A DNA stretch of 64,000 nucleotides from Adineta vaga. Taxonomy: Eukaryota; Rotifera. The DNA lies in NCBI GenBank assembly GCA_021613535.1, contig CP075496.1, positions 12,338,001-12,402,000 on the forward strand, given 5' to 3'. Positions 49,895 through 64,000 of this stretch are shown here, in pieces; the first letter of the stretch is position 1, and each line of letters starts with the position of its first letter. The translations under genes and the position numbers were made by a program. A model generated the notes under the pieces. The model did no database searches. It saw only the letters and a program-made list of their open reading frames with translations, and was not told where the DNA came from.

Positions 49895-50802
49895 ATGGCA
49901 AAAGCAACAGCAGCTAATTTTACCGATGAACCTTACTATACAAGCGAACAAATTCCCATTCCACCCGAACTACCTGATATCTTACTTCAATTTTCTAAAG
50001 CTGCTATTCGTACGCAACCAACGGATGTACTTGCATGGAGCGCTGCGTATGTTGTCTATTCATTCACTATCTTTTTTCTTTAATATTCAATGAACTAATT
50101 GTAGATATTTTCGAGCATTAGCAAATGGTGAAACACCACCAGTTAAAGAACGTAAGAAACATAATAATGTCAGAAAAACTAGATAATAGATATACATAAT
50201 CATTTGCTAATTAGGTCTTGAAATGCCATTAGCAACACAAAAGATTGATACAGGTTTAACAATGGGATTAATAAAAATCTTACATAAACAAGTGAGACTC
50301 AAAGAATTGAATGATTAATTTAGTTTTGAATTCATTTTTAGCTCTCACCAAAAGGTACATTGTCGTTACAAGAAATTCAAAATAAATTTGATGATTTAAA
50401 AATTCCACGTGAACAATTCGATGATATTGTACAAATTGGAGCATTCAATGGTGAAGTTCAGTGGGATTCATTTCTTGCTATAACTGTCTCCAAATTGGCT
50501 AAAGTATGTTAATTCTACATGTGAAAAATCTTTTCTATTTTTCCATTCATTAGAATATAACTGATACATTGATCAAGATCTGCGAATTATTAACAAGCGA
50601 TCCGCAAGGTGCTAATGCTCGTATTCCATTCGATGTATGGAAGAAATATTATCGATATTTAGCTGAACTTGATGGTGATATAACTGAACAACATGTTAAA
50701 CAAGTTATTGATTATTTAGCAAATGAATGGGTTATTCGACAAAATGGTATGATTCATCCGAGAAATTTCATTCATCCAGAATGTCCAAAACTTGATCAAT
50801 AA
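49895..50802 (+). CDS. ropn1l: Ropporin-1-like protein (radial-spoke/AKAP-binding)
   Basis: Axonemal protein with an RIIa-type dimerisation/docking domain that binds A-kinase anchoring proteins in sperm and motile cilia. Exons 49895-50046, 50105-50151, 50215-50291, 50342-50503 and 50554-50802 join to 228 codons, the usual length. The N-terminus reads IPIPPELPDILLQFSKAAIR then TQPTDVLAWSAAYFRALANG, the docking domain. Conserved later parts are LTMGLIKILHKQLSPKGTLS and YYRYLAELDGDITEQHVKQV. Another cilium gene, RSPH9, lies at the right edge of the window. An AATAAA is at 50839-50844. Confidence 0.92.
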
Positions 50803-51499
50803 TTCTATGCATTAAAACAAAACTCATCTGAATAGACAAATAAAAAAAGCTAGAACAAAAGAGAAACAACAAAAATAATATGATGCATGTTTTCATAGAT
50901 ATTGTCCGTAATATGTATTTGTCACCGCTTTGCTTTGCGAATCTTTTGTTTTCGGTTTTTTAGAAACAATAATAAAATAAATCTATGCTTTTTATTTTAT
51001 TTTATTCAACTTAATAAGAAAGTAAGCCAAAATAATCATTTGATTTCTATCGAATTTATCGATGAAATATGACTGTTTGTATTTTGAGGTTTGAAAAACG
51101 AGCATACAATGCATATTTATTGACGGTAGATAGTTTGTGATATCTTGTCAAAAGAGAAAGAAATCAATTATCGCATGCTTAATAGTAAATGTTTTGATCA
51201 CATGAAAGCATTTCTATTAGCATCAAATAATGAAATTACAAACTGATGCATATATTCGGTTTTATCATGCATTATTTTATTTGATTCATCAGTAATCTGA
51301 TGAACGAGAAAACGATTATATAAAACAGATAAAAATTTTCGAAAAAGAAAACCTACAATGAAAGACATGTTAAATAGATCTAAAATGTGTAGCACTAAAT
51401 TAGATTACTATTTAGCTAGTTTAAATAGATAATATAGAAATAATTTCGTCGCAATTATTGCATATAATATATATGTAATACTAATATAATAAATAGATG
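50803..51499. other. Intergenic between converging genes
   Basis: About 700 nt, AT-rich. Apart from a poly(A) signal at 50839-50844 for the ropporin-like gene I see nothing. Confidence 0.5.
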
Positions 51500-52975
51500 T
51501 TAAATTTCAATTTTAGTTAATTCTAATTTACAATCGAAAGGATAGTCATTGAAATTCACTGATGCGTTTCTTCTAGTGATAATATAATCATCCTAATGAA
51601 GAAAAACAAAAACAAAAAATCGAGGTTATGTTTTTTTTCTCCTCTTTCTACGATAGAAATTACTTCTTTTTTTACACCAACGATCGTTTCAGATAATAAT
51701 GGTGACTGATATTGGTCATTTTCATTGTCATCAATAAAAATACATCCTTGACGAAGATCAGTGGATTCTAATGGATATGTTACATCAGTTTGAATACATT
51801 GTTCTATATGATTTATTGTATTGATAGTTGATTGAGATTGTTGCTAAATAATCGAAGAAGATTGACATATAATCTTTGAAAAGATGCTTACGGATATTAT
51901 TAGATTTTCTTCATCAATAATTACTAGAATAGATGAACAAAAATAAAATGAAATGAAAACAATTGACAAATTACATTTTTTTCGTTTCATTGTTGGCGAG
52001 AGAAGAATTTGATCATAATTATCAATTAAAGTTGAATCTTTTTGTTTTTTTAAATATTCTCTATAATGTATATCACAAAGATATCCATGTTTTTTTCCAC
52101 CTGATCGTCGTGGACAATCTCGTGTATAGTAATGACATAATGAATACCATTTTGTACCGTTCCATAACTGTCGGATCATTTGAATATCACCTTTTTTTGG
52201 ATTTAATATCGGTGATGTTTTAACTCGTGTAATTTGTGATTTGTTTTTCGAAAGTTGTAGTGGAATATTCGATTTCTTTTTTCGTATTTCCATATCATGT
52301 CGATGACAATAACCATGTCGGACAACATAAGAAATACAACTATTATAATTACATACAGAACGCCATGAATAACCATCATATTTTTGACGAATACCTTGAG
52401 AATTGAGCATTATGTCACCACGTTTATGAGATCTAAAGAAAACAATTGATTATTAAATGAATAGAAAACAGATCTCTACTTTACTCATTAACTTCACTAA
52501 GTTTTTTAGTTGATGGTTTTTTAGATCTTTGATTCTTTTGAGGAACTATTTTCGGCCCCTCTTGTCCACTTGGATTAATTGTTCCATTCGAAATACCACT
52601 ACCCATAGTAAGTAAATAATGTTTTCGACATAACCAATTTTCAAAATAAATTCCACCATTTAAATAAAGTGTACAATCAGGAATACAACATATACGACGC
52701 CATTTGATTCCATCAAATTTTTTTCGATGCCCTGGCTGATTTTCAACTGATTGTATATCACCTTTGACTGGCTTTGACTGAATTGGTAGATGTGGTAAAA
52801 TCGAGGAATCAGTCGATGAATGTTGATGATTAATTTTATTACATGCTGCATATCGACTACATGAACGATGAGTATGAGAACATGCCGACTCGAGAAGATC
52901 TTCATCAGAATTTATTGTAGAACATAATGAATTTTCCTCATCAGTGTCTTCATTGTCCGTATGTACAATGGGCAT
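51500..52975 (-). CDS. Unrecognised protein with three Cys/His modules
   Basis: Exons 52485-52975, 51975-52432, 51902-51933, 51664-51843 and 51500-51592 join to 417 codons. Three copies of one module are visible. Each begins near KGDIQ or RGDIM, then a hydrophobic-Asp/Asn-Gly-x-x-Trp step and a Cys...Cys...Cys-x-x-His set: FDGIKWRRICCIPDC with WLCRKHYL; YDGYSWRSVCNYNSC with GYCHRHDM; WNGTKWYSLCHYY with GYLCDIHYREY. The spacing suggests a zinc-binding fold, perhaps nucleic-acid binding. Linkers are basic and Ser-rich, and the N-terminus is acidic. The C-terminal third is acidic without clear domains. The start is the first in-frame ATG after an acceptor at 52984-52985, so an upstream exon is possible. 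I cannot place it in a known family. Confidence 0.65.
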
Positions 52976-53434
52976 ATTATTATCTAGAAAGTAAAAACAG
53001 ATCATATCAAGTTTTGCTTTTTTTTTATTGAATTTGTGAACAACCTAAGGCAACGCATCAGTGACACCTTTCGAATATTCTTAATTTAGTATGAAAATAA
53101 TAGATATATTTTTACGTTCTATGACAACGCATCGATTCGTGACGAGCCACATGTACATGATTTTTTTTGTCTTTCATCATTGATGAAATATATATGTTCT
53201 CTTTCTGCTGAACATGAAAAACCTTGAGAAAAAATAGAAGGAATTCTTTTTTCTTGCTTCTTGATTTCACGTTAAATATTGAATGTTATTGTTAGAGTGT
53301 GCTACATAATTGAATTCTTACTACATAACACATACAAAACAAGGATTTCTCGAGGTATATTAATCAAAAAAGCATGGAGCAATGGGATATATAAGTAATG
53401 AAATGAAAATAAAATAAAAATAACGAACAAAATG
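52976..53434. other. Intergenic interval
   Basis: About 460 nt between the Cys/His gene and the OPA3 stop codon, same strand. No exon seen, except that the first bases may be part of an upstream exon or intron of the Cys/His gene. Confidence 0.4.
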
Positions 53435-54270
53435 TTAGCGTTTTGTTCGTACCAATGATGATGACCACTGTTTCATTGGTGAAAGAATATAATCATTAGT
53501 TTGCTGCATAACATATGCTACCGGAAAATAGATATAATCATTTGCATGTAATTGAATTAATGGTGATTGAAATGATGAAGTATCAAGTATTGAATAGGCT
53601 TGTCCGGTCGGTTTTTTGTCTGTAGATGATTTCCATGGAAGAGATATAGTAGATTTTGTGGGTGGAGATACTGTATGTTGAATAAGACGTTCAAGTTGTA
53701 CCATTTGTGCTGTTTGATTCGTTAATGTTAGTTCAAGTTCAGATAATTGTCGTTCCATATTCGCTAGTCGTTCTTGATGACGTGCTTCTTTATCTGTATC
53801 ATTTTTCGAACGTCGAGCATATTCTAATGCTAAGCCAGCAATAGCAACAGCCATGATTACCCCTGATAGGAAAAACATGTTTTAATTCGTAATCAATTCG
53901 TTTATAATTAATCGTACCTTCACCCAAAATATCAGCACCAAGTGCAACAGCTGCTTCTTCATTCATTTTGGCAACTTTCTTTGTTTCAATACCTAACATT
54001 CTCATTCGAAGATTAACATCATACCAATGATAAAATTGAGCAGGAGGCATACAAATCTAACCATAAAATAGGATTAGTATGAAAGTTACAATATCATGCA
54101 AAGTCCACGATATCTGATTGAAGAAAGAGGTAAAAACAGGATTTCAAAATACTCACATATTTCTTGAAAAATTCACTATTTTTTGCCCGTGCTTTTATCT
54201 GATTAGCAAGTGGTTTGCTGATTTGTTTAAAAAAGACAATAGCCAATTTGATAAGTGGAAATGGAGCCAT
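53435..54270 (-). CDS. opa3: OPA3-like mitochondrial protein
   Basis: Mitochondrial membrane protein; loss in humans causes optic atrophy and 3-methylglutaconic aciduria. Exons 54157-54270, 53918-54056 and 53435-53862 join to 226 codons. The N-terminus MAPFPLIKLAIVFFKQISKP matches the family start, including the mitochondrial-targeting-like helix. NSEFFKKYICMPPAQFYHWY crosses the first intron, and NEEAAVALGADILGEGVIM crosses the second; the family motif is NEEAAAELGAELLGE. A hydrophobic segment (MAVAIAGLALEY) and a coiled coil (QERLANMERQLSELELTL) follow. The C-terminal 60 residues have no match I know. Confidence 0.95.
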
Positions 54271-54457
54271 CTGCTCGTTTTCCTTTTCTTTTTTCGATTA
54301 GTTAATAACTCTACAACGAATATAAATCAATCATATGAAAATATATCTAGTTAGTTATTCGAAAACAATCGATCGTAATTTATTAGAAATAAATAATATC
54401 ACAATTGAAAAGATAATATTTTGCAGAAATAAAATAAAAACGATTATTTCAAATAGA

Positions 54458-56703
<2,246 letters not shown>

Positions 56704-57971
56704 TGTAAAGAGCCACAGTTGTTTAAATTATATAGGTACGTAATTCTGGACACGTTGTGTTATTTATTTATTTTCTCTTCTTAAATATACCTATCTTTTT
56801 TACCTTGTATTCATTCGATAGAAAGGATATGCCCTCATTAAATCTTTGCTTAATGAAGCGTGCGAAAATCTTGAGCCCTATGAAACAACGACACAAACAT
56901 TTTTCATCGGACGATTTGAACGTAAGAGTAGTAATATTGATGAAATGATATTTTCGATTTGTTTCATCAAAGAATAACTTTCTGGAATCGATTGAATAGG
57001 ATGTTGTACGATTAAGTAATAACAATGCATGGAGAATATTATTTTTTTTTAATTAATTCAAAAAGTAATGCTATCGTTGCGATACTGTGTTCTGTTAATA
57101 AATTGAACAGTTCTAAAATAAATCAAAATCTTATCAATTTATTATTGTTTGTTTTATAGTCACAAATATTTGGAAAAAATTTTGATTAAAATTTACGAAT
57201 TTTAAAAATAAGGTTGAAAATAGTGTGTATATTTTGTAGGACTTAATTTTTGAAATATTGAAAAAAAAATAGCTTGTAGTTTTTTTTGTTGGAAAATATA
57301 ATGCAATGCAATAGACCAAACTTCGTTCGCATAGGTTGCATCATCTTCTCTATATAAGCAAATAGAATAGAACTGAATGAATAAAAGAATGTTGAAGAGG
57401 TCGCCATCGCACAGATATTTTCAATAACATATTGTATTTGAGATCAATATTTTACTGTTGACTCTATCGACAGTTCACTACAGGATTAGTTTACTGTTTT
57501 TTTCTATTACATTGATAATCTATAAGATATCTTTGCAATTCATTGAAACGATACTTTCCCGAAAGCATATATCGTAAACCGATGTATCGGTTTTCAATAA
57601 ATTTTGCATTATTATTAGTTTTATTTAAATACGCTATGAAAGAGGAAATCCGAGTTATTGTTTAATAAGGGCTTAAGAAATCGATGCATATTAAAGCTGT
57701 CAATAGCTGTTTTTTATTTCTCTTTTCAACGACAGTTTGCACATTGAACAACGGAAATGAATGTGTTCCGACTAATGTCAAAAAAGAAAGAAAGAAAGAA
57801 AGAAAGAAGGAAGGAATAATCGATAGGCGTGGATTTTGGTCTAAGACGTTAACGACGGTCGGTAACAAATCAAACGCTTGAAGAGACTAGAAACGATCGA
57901 ACAAAGAGTACGAGCTATTCTCATAGTCAAGACACATTCATCTGAATACTTGATTCAAGGTTGTGAAAAGT
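56704..57971. other. Intergenic between divergent genes
   Basis: About 1.27 kb between the start codons of the pyrophosphorylase and the condensation-like gene. A GAAA-type repeat lies near 57783-57812. No convincing exon. Confidence 0.5.
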
Positions 57972-59335
57972 ATGAGTAAGTGTGTAGTAGATCGAATTAT
58001 TTGATATTTATAATAGTGTTATTTGGAGGTTTCATTCGAGAACTAGGCGCAGCTGAACGAATCTATTGTCGAGAACAAGCGAATTATGGAAATCAAATTT
58101 TAGTTCAAGTTATGATTACTAATGATAAGCTTGAAATCGATGAATCAACAGCTCGTTCAGCTTTAATCAAACTTTATCATGATTATTATCCAGTTCTTGG
58201 TTATGAAATTTGTCCTTCAGATGATCAAACAACATTAGTATATAAATCAAAAGATGTACAACAAGCTGAACAAGATCTTATGTCAAATTTCAAATATGAA
58301 CAAGTAAATTGAAATTTTTCCTACGAATATAAAAATAAAATCCATTCTCTTTGAAAGAATATCAATTGGCATGAAATATTCGAAAACGAATTGAATACTC
58401 CATTTGATGATACAAATTTAACTCGTTGGTTAATCATCAATAGAAAGATTCTTATCATGTCATTCTATCATGTTCTTGTTGATGCAAAAAATTTATTTTC
58501 AATCGGTCGTCGATATCTTTCCTTATGCTTATCTTTAACTATTGAAGATAAAAAATTCACATTTCTCGAACCAATGGAAAAATATCTATTTGATAAATAT
58601 TCATTCGAACCCATTTCTGATCTCGAAATAAAATCAAGGCCAATTCGACCTAATCCTATTGTTTCTCGAACAGCTGTTCGTTATTTTTATTTATCGAAGG
58701 AAATACTTTCGTATTTAATACATCAATGTCATTTACGTGAAATACGTTTGAATAGTATTCTAACAGTCATAACATCGATTGCTTATTACTTAGCATGTGA
58801 TTATAAAGAAGAAAAATTATTAAAAATTCATATGATGGTTAATATTCGACCACAACTTAAACTTGATTATGAACAAAGTGGTATGTTTGCAACTGTTTTT
58901 GATTGTTTTATTAAAATAGATCAACAATCTGCAATTGGATCGATATGGTCGAAAGCAATACAACAACATCATGATCTTCATAATCGAATTAAAGACAAAG
59001 AATATATAATGAATTGTAAAAATGATACTGATCTATTAAAAATGATAAATAATAATGAAGATTTTTCTCTCAATGATGTTGATTTTGCATTTAGTAATCT
59101 TGGTTTATTAAACAATACAACAGATAATCATATTGAAGAACATTATTATGGTGTTTCACTTATTGAACAACGTTGGACAAGTTTAATACTGGTTGGTATT
59201 AGTACAATAAACAATCATCTTTGCTTTACTATTACATATAATAAAAATCGAATATCGAAAGATTTTATTGAAAAATGGATTGAAAAAATTTATTATTTAT
59301 TTGAACAATTAGAAAAATCAAATACAAATGACTAA
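57972..59335 (+). CDS. Condensation/CoA-dependent acyltransferase-like protein
   Basis: Exons 57972-57975, 58017-58303 and 58358-59335 join to 422 codons. The 4-nt first exon (ATGA) joins TGTTA to give Met-Met-Leu-Phe-Gly-Gly; without this splice the frame lacks a good start. The N-terminal half reads RELGAAERIYCREQANYGNQ, typical of the chloramphenicol-acetyltransferase-like fold used by condensation domains, PapA and alcohol acetyltransferases. The HHxxxDG catalytic motif appears as YHVLVDAKNLF: the catalytic His and the Asp are kept, the first His is Tyr and the Gly is Ala. The second half reads NIRPQLKLDYEQSGMFATVF and WTSLILVGIS. It stands alone, with no carrier protein nearby. Substrate unknown. 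Such proteins are commoner in bacteria and fungi, so foreign origin is possible, but codon use and introns look native. Confidence 0.7.
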
Positions 59336-59344
59336 CACTGATAT

Positions 59345-62300
59345 CTATACATCAATTCCACTCGATTTTAATGTTAATAAAGAAATGAAATATTGTTGTG
59401 CTTCATAGACAATTCGTGCACATGGTCCATATGGAATTCCTAAACTTTGTAATTTCTTTTCACTAATATATGGTAATTCATAAATACCAATTTTTTCGCG
59501 TTCAAGTATTGAAGCATATTCTTCATAATTTAATAAACTTAAAAAATAACGAAGCATTGCTTCTGTACCAAAAAATCTGAAAGAGAAAAACCGAATGTAG
59601 AAGAATAAACAAAATAATTTCATTTACTGTTCAATTTTTCGTGCTTGTCTTGGATCAATAATGGAATTTGATCGTTGAATTGTTGATGTCGATGGCATGT
59701 AAGATGAGGAGAAATTTAATGGACTGCTACTATTAACTGTAGCAAGACGTTGAACATTTGCCGTAAGTAAACGTGAAGATTGTTGAGATGTTGGTGTTGC
59801 ACCAGACGGTACAGTTGATTGTTGTCGTGAATAATGATTATATAATTGTTGACGAAGATCAGATATTTCTTGACGAAGACGAAAAACATCGTCTTTAACA
59901 GTACGTTGATTTTGCATTTGAGCTGACAGTTTTGCAATTGATTCAGCTAAACTTATAATAGATGATTCAATTTGAGAAAATCGTTGATTGACTTCTCTAA
60001 AACAAAGAAATAATTTATTTGTAAAATATCGATATTTATGAATAGAATTTACCTCATATCAATATTTGATTGCCGTAAAGATGATGTAGGCATAATTTTT
60101 CGAAATCGATGTTTTCGACTATTATGATCCATTTGAGACGACACACTTGATTTCAAACTACCACGTACAGATTCAACATCCATATCAAGTAATTTAAGAA
60201 GATCATTGTACATTATTTGAAGATCTATATACATAGAGAATCAATTCGATTTCAAATGAATAAAATAAAACTAAACACAAACCAGTTAATTGTCTTCGTA
60301 TTTGTCCAATTTCTTTTGAACTCATACTAGAACTACGTGCAGTAATATTTGGTGTTGATGTTCGTATATTTGGATGTTTACGTAATTTTGTATCACTAAA
60401 TTCACTTGTTAAATCAGACCATACATCACTGCCAAGATCACTCGGAGGAAGTCCATGACGACGAGCCATATCTACAAATTAACTCGAACAATTTCTTATT
60501 GTTATTCTATTGACAATAAAAAGCAAAGACAAACATCATTTCGTCAATACATTATTTCCATATTGTTTTTCATTCAACTTATAATTTCAATGATGAAAAG
60601 GTTTATTTGTTAGGTTTCTTGAAATGCTAATGTATTTTCTTTCGATACAATTGTCAACATTTTCATTTTAACATACCTTCTTCTCGACTATGAGTTTCAG
60701 TTGCTGTTGTTTCTGAATCAGATTCATCATCATAATTTTTCAATCGACCTGGTGGTCGATGTGCTTTTGAACTTTTCCGATTGGATAAAGAGCCAGATGA
60801 TGATCTAATAACAAATCTATTTCGTTGTTTTTTCCATATACGATTTAATTCTTGAGTTGCTGGTGATGGTGGAGAAGTTAATGAACTTTTACTTCTTTGT
60901 TGTTGATTCATATATTGTTTGCTTGTTGATGTATTTTCAGTTTGAGTTGTTTCTTTGCTGAAATATTGTGAGCCGAGATCATCTCGTTCACTGTAAATAT
61001 TTTCAAGTAAATGTTTTCCCGATGAACGACGATTATTTGCATTGAAATCAGATCCAGATGTTGGTCGTTGATGTTGAACAATAACATTTGGATGAATATC
61101 AATAACTTGTTGAGCTTTAACAGGAGATGCTGGTCGTTTAAATGTATTGATTGGTTCGACTTGAATATGATGATGATTTGTATATTTTTCTCCGATATTT
61201 GTATTAGAAATTGAATAATTTTCATGAATTTGAGAACGTAATTGTTCATCAGATAATCCATTTGAAATGGGTTCATGTAACTGTGATAATTGATCATCAT
61301 TTCTCTGTACTGCACTTTGAATATGTGGATTAATACTGACTTCAGGTAATGTTCGATGTTGATTATCAGCACTTGGTATTCGCGATGTTAAAGATTGTTT
61401 ACGGGATACAGATCTTGTTACTGATGAAGGATTTGATTCAGTTTTAGATTTCTAATTAAAGAAAAGAAAATCAAAATTTTAATCAAATGAATGCTATACT
61501 AGTCTACTTTCGATTTATCATGATTTTCATCGACATTTACACTATCGAAATTGAATCCATCTAATTGATGTAAATTTACATCAAGACTTTTTGCAGGTAC
61601 ACGTATTGGTGTTGGTGTACGTGTATGATCAGTATCAATTGATTTGACGACATTTTGTGCTGGTGCAATGTTTGTAGGATGATGATGTCCATTTGTTGGA
61701 CTATTTTCAGATGAGATTCGAGTATTTGATGATCGAGATGTTGATGGTCGTTTGGTAATAAGTTGAGCAGGAAGAGGACCTTTTGTGACACCGGATGCTT
61801 GATAATAAAAAGTGGATGTAGCTCCTATATCATGATTTGAATAAGATGTTGTTCGACTTGTTGATGGCCGAGAGAGAATCGGAACAGTATCTAATGAAGA
61901 CGAACGACCATTGGATATTAGCGTAGGTGTTGGTTCTTGACGCAATTTTTTTAATGATTTTGAAACAGCAATATTTACATTTTGTATGGTTGTTTCTGTT
62001 TGAGATCGTGTATGATTATTTATCTAGAGAAAAGAAAGACATATTTCTAATGATTAATAACGAAGAAAACATTTTGTTTCAATTATTTACTTGAGAATTG
62101 GAAGGCCAACGATGATCGCTAAAAATATTAATGTAAAGATAGAACAAAAAACAATATTTGTTTTCTAAAGATTTTTACGAACAATCGTTGATCATTTGAC
62201 GGATGTGTAGTTAGAAATTCTTTAACAGGCTTAAGTGGACGTTGATGAGATTGTGTTTGAGTATGATTAGAAGGCTGTTAAAAAACAAGAAAACATTTCG

Positions 62301-62811
62301 TAGTTTAAAAAAATAAATGAAAAAAAAAACAATATAAAAGTAAGTCCATCTACCGAATGCGAACGCAATTGATTGCCATCATTACGTATACCAAATGATG
62401 TTAATGGTGTACCTTCTAAAAAAACACTTTGATATCGTTTTGGTGTTGAACCACTTGAAGTTGAATTCGATGGTACATGTTGAAGATGAGATGCTTCTTC
62501 GGATCGACGAGTTCCTTTCTCCTTAAATAAATAAAAGCTAATGTTCAATTGGATCTGATGTAATATGACTATTTTCATAATCATGTATTGATTATGTGCA
62601 AAACTTTTCTTTTTCTTTATATTCTCACATTCTATTCACTAATACTTGAACATCGTTGAATAAGCAAACTATTCTTAAAATGATCAATTAGATCAAACAA
62701 AGAAATTTCCAATTCTTTTGATTGTTCAAAGAAAATCTTTTACATTTAATATACCTTCAATTTTTGTGGAACGAATGTAGTTGGTTTAATTGGACGAGTT
62801 GCAGTAGCCAT
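59345..62811 (-). CDS. Large Ser-rich, coiled-coil protein with C-terminal SAM domain
   Basis: Start ATG at 62809-62811 (MATATRPIKPTTFVPQKLK), stop TAG at 59345-59347. Exons include about 62345-62520, 61500-62020, 60910-61450, 60680-60910, 60290-60470, 60050-60230, 59630-60000 and 59345-59580. Most of the protein is low-complexity Ser/Thr/Gln/Asn-rich with basic patches and probably disordered. A predicted coiled coil (VKDDVFRLRQEISDLRQQLY) lies near 59830-59910. The C-terminal SAM domain reads TEAMLRYFLSLLNYEEYASI then LQSLGIPYGPCARIVYEAQQ. SAM domains mediate oligomerisation or RNA binding. I cannot match it to a named family; cytoskeletal or centrosomal scaffolds have similar layouts. The stop codon is only 9 nt from the stop of the converging upstream gene. 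Confidence 0.65.
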
Positions 62812-63504
62812 TAATATATGTATGTATTTATACAACTAAAAGTATTTCGATCGAGAAAACGTGAACATCATTTTTGTCTGCACTCATTATAATGGTTGTA
62901 GGAGAGCGACATTTGTGAGCTGCCAGCATGGTTGATGACAAAACAAATAAAAAGATTTTTGGAAAATGAATTGAAAAGAGAAGGAATTTGTATATTAAAG
63001 AATTTATGCCGTAAAAGAAATCAACTGAATGTTGAAGAATAGAAATAATAGGTGAGCAAGAAAGCGAGAGAGAGAGAGAGAGAGAAAGAGGGCAGAGAGA
63101 AAATGAAAGAAGAAAAAGAAAATGAATCGAACGAATTTGTTTATTTCCTTATCCATCACGACAGCATGATTTCGTTGATCATCGTCAATATTTTTAAGAA
63201 TAATGAAAAAGAAAGAGAAAAAAAGAGTTTTCGTTTCAATTCACCATTCGTCGATTTCGGCTTTGTTTGTATGATTAAAATTATATAGGAAAAGAAAAAG
63301 AAAGAAATATTCTAATCGATTGTTGAGTATGACATTGAAGTTGAATTTGATAGGTTTCATATTCTTATTACCTTTCAAGAAATTAAAAATTTCGTATGCA
63401 AAAAATTTGATAATCGAACGAACAAAAGTCATTTTATTTATTTATTTTTATTTTTTTCATAGATTAAAACTAATCACTGAACAAAATGAAGACAGATGAT
63501 GTAT
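62812..63504. other. Intergenic with GA repeat
   Basis: About 700 nt. A purine-rich GA microsatellite lies near 63064-63090. No exon supported. Confidence 0.5.
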
Positions 63505-64000
63505 TCAAAGCATAAATGGTAAATCTTTATTTTCTTCACCAACACCAAAATAAAGTGAACCAAAACGATTCGTTTCTGGAATATGAAAAAAGGCCATACC
63601 AAGCCACTGAAGACTACGAATTTGCACTAGGCCACTTCCACGTTCATACTGAACGCTCCAACCTAAAATTTATACAAATCAATTAATGCATAACTTCACG
63701 TTCATCTTTACATACCTTTTGGTATATCTTCATCGATTGTATCAAGAAATTGAACACTTTTATCAAGATTTGATCGATGTATAAGGCTTTTTTGTTGAAG
63801 TTGAATTGGTTCACGAAAATGAAAATAATTTGTCAATTTACCGGCTTCTGTTATTGTTAATCCTATGAAAATAAAACGAACTATTTACATGGAACAATTT
63901 CTTTATTTTATTTTTTACCTTCAAATGTTCGATTTCGTTCAACATTACCATTTGGTTGGAGAACATACGAACTTCGTGGAATAATTAAAGCATCTTGTTC
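63505..64000 (-). CDS. rsph9: Radial spoke head protein 9, C-terminal part
   Basis: Axonemal protein of the radial spoke head in motile cilia. The window holds the last three exons: 63919 to the edge, 63716-63862 and 63505-63662. The C-terminus reads GWSVQYERGSGLVQIRSLQW then HIPETNRFGSLYFGVGEENK and ends DLPFML, very close to the RSPH9 C-terminus in other animals. The preceding exon carries LTITEAGKLTNYFHFREPIQ. The first half of the gene lies beyond the right edge. Confidence 0.93.

Noticed and set aside
57662-57881. Frames on both strands near the GAAA repeat
   Set aside because: Microsatellite-driven; no splice or homology support.
63052-63288. 78-codon plus-strand frame starting with Arg/Glu repeats
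   Set aside because: It is made by a GA repeat and has no recognisable features.

Overview
The window is nuclear DNA of a small invertebrate animal. It is AT-rich and gene-dense, and most introns are only about 50-60 nt with GT-AG ends. The gene set is animal (rabphilin, megalin, SCAMP, aurora kinase, PA28-type activator, radial-spoke and ropporin proteins). Short introns, compact spacing, many taxon-specific genes and a CoA-acyltransferase-like gene that may be of foreign origin suggest a rotifer, possibly bdelloid; that placement is inference. No bacterial, viral, CRISPR or transposon protein was recognised.

Layout. 1-2539 (-): rabphilin-3A-like gene, cut by the window edge. 2540-5627: non-coding with microsatellites. 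5628-7903 (-): beta-hexosaminidase. 8680-13163 (-): NKRF-like XRN2-binding protein. 13289-14513 (-): TMEM68-like acyltransferase. 14902-17459 (-): SCAMP with a nested second copy of two membrane exons. 17760-18402 (+): RBMX2. 18608-19678 (+): LYAR. 19963-21931 (+): F-box-like/leucine-rich-repeat gene built from 84-nt exons. 22126-42246 (-): a 20-kb megalin (LRP2) gene with LDLa clusters of 7, 8, 10 and 11 repeats and eight propellers, carrying one apparent frameshift and a possible small gene inside an intron. 43917-44255 (-): ubiquitin-like protein. 44642-45748 (-): GNAT acetyltransferase. 46460-47164 (+): PA28-gamma-like activator. 47720-about 49548 (-): aurora kinase. 49895-50802 (+): ropporin-like protein. 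51500-52975 (-): unrecognised protein with repeated Cys/His modules. 53435-54270 (-): OPA3. 54458-56703 (-): UDP-glucose pyrophosphorylase. 57972-59335 (+): condensation/acyltransferase-like protein. 59345-62811 (-): Ser-rich coiled-coil SAM protein. 63505-64000 (-): C-terminal part of RSPH9.

These are ordinary animal housekeeping, trafficking and cilium genes, not an operon-like system. The unusual content is in gene structure: a 2-nt exon splitting the HRD codons of the kinase, a nested duplicated exon pair in SCAMP whose frames forbid double inclusion, a 32-nt intron, a 4-nt first coding exon, a 9-nt exon between C2 domains, several 18-24-nt exons in megalin, and one exon per leucine-rich repeat. 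Exon coordinates were assigned by hand from GT/AG sites, reading frame and family knowledge. For the genes with listed exon sets, the joined lengths are multiples of three (megalin, the pyrophosphorylase and the SAM gene were not checked this way).
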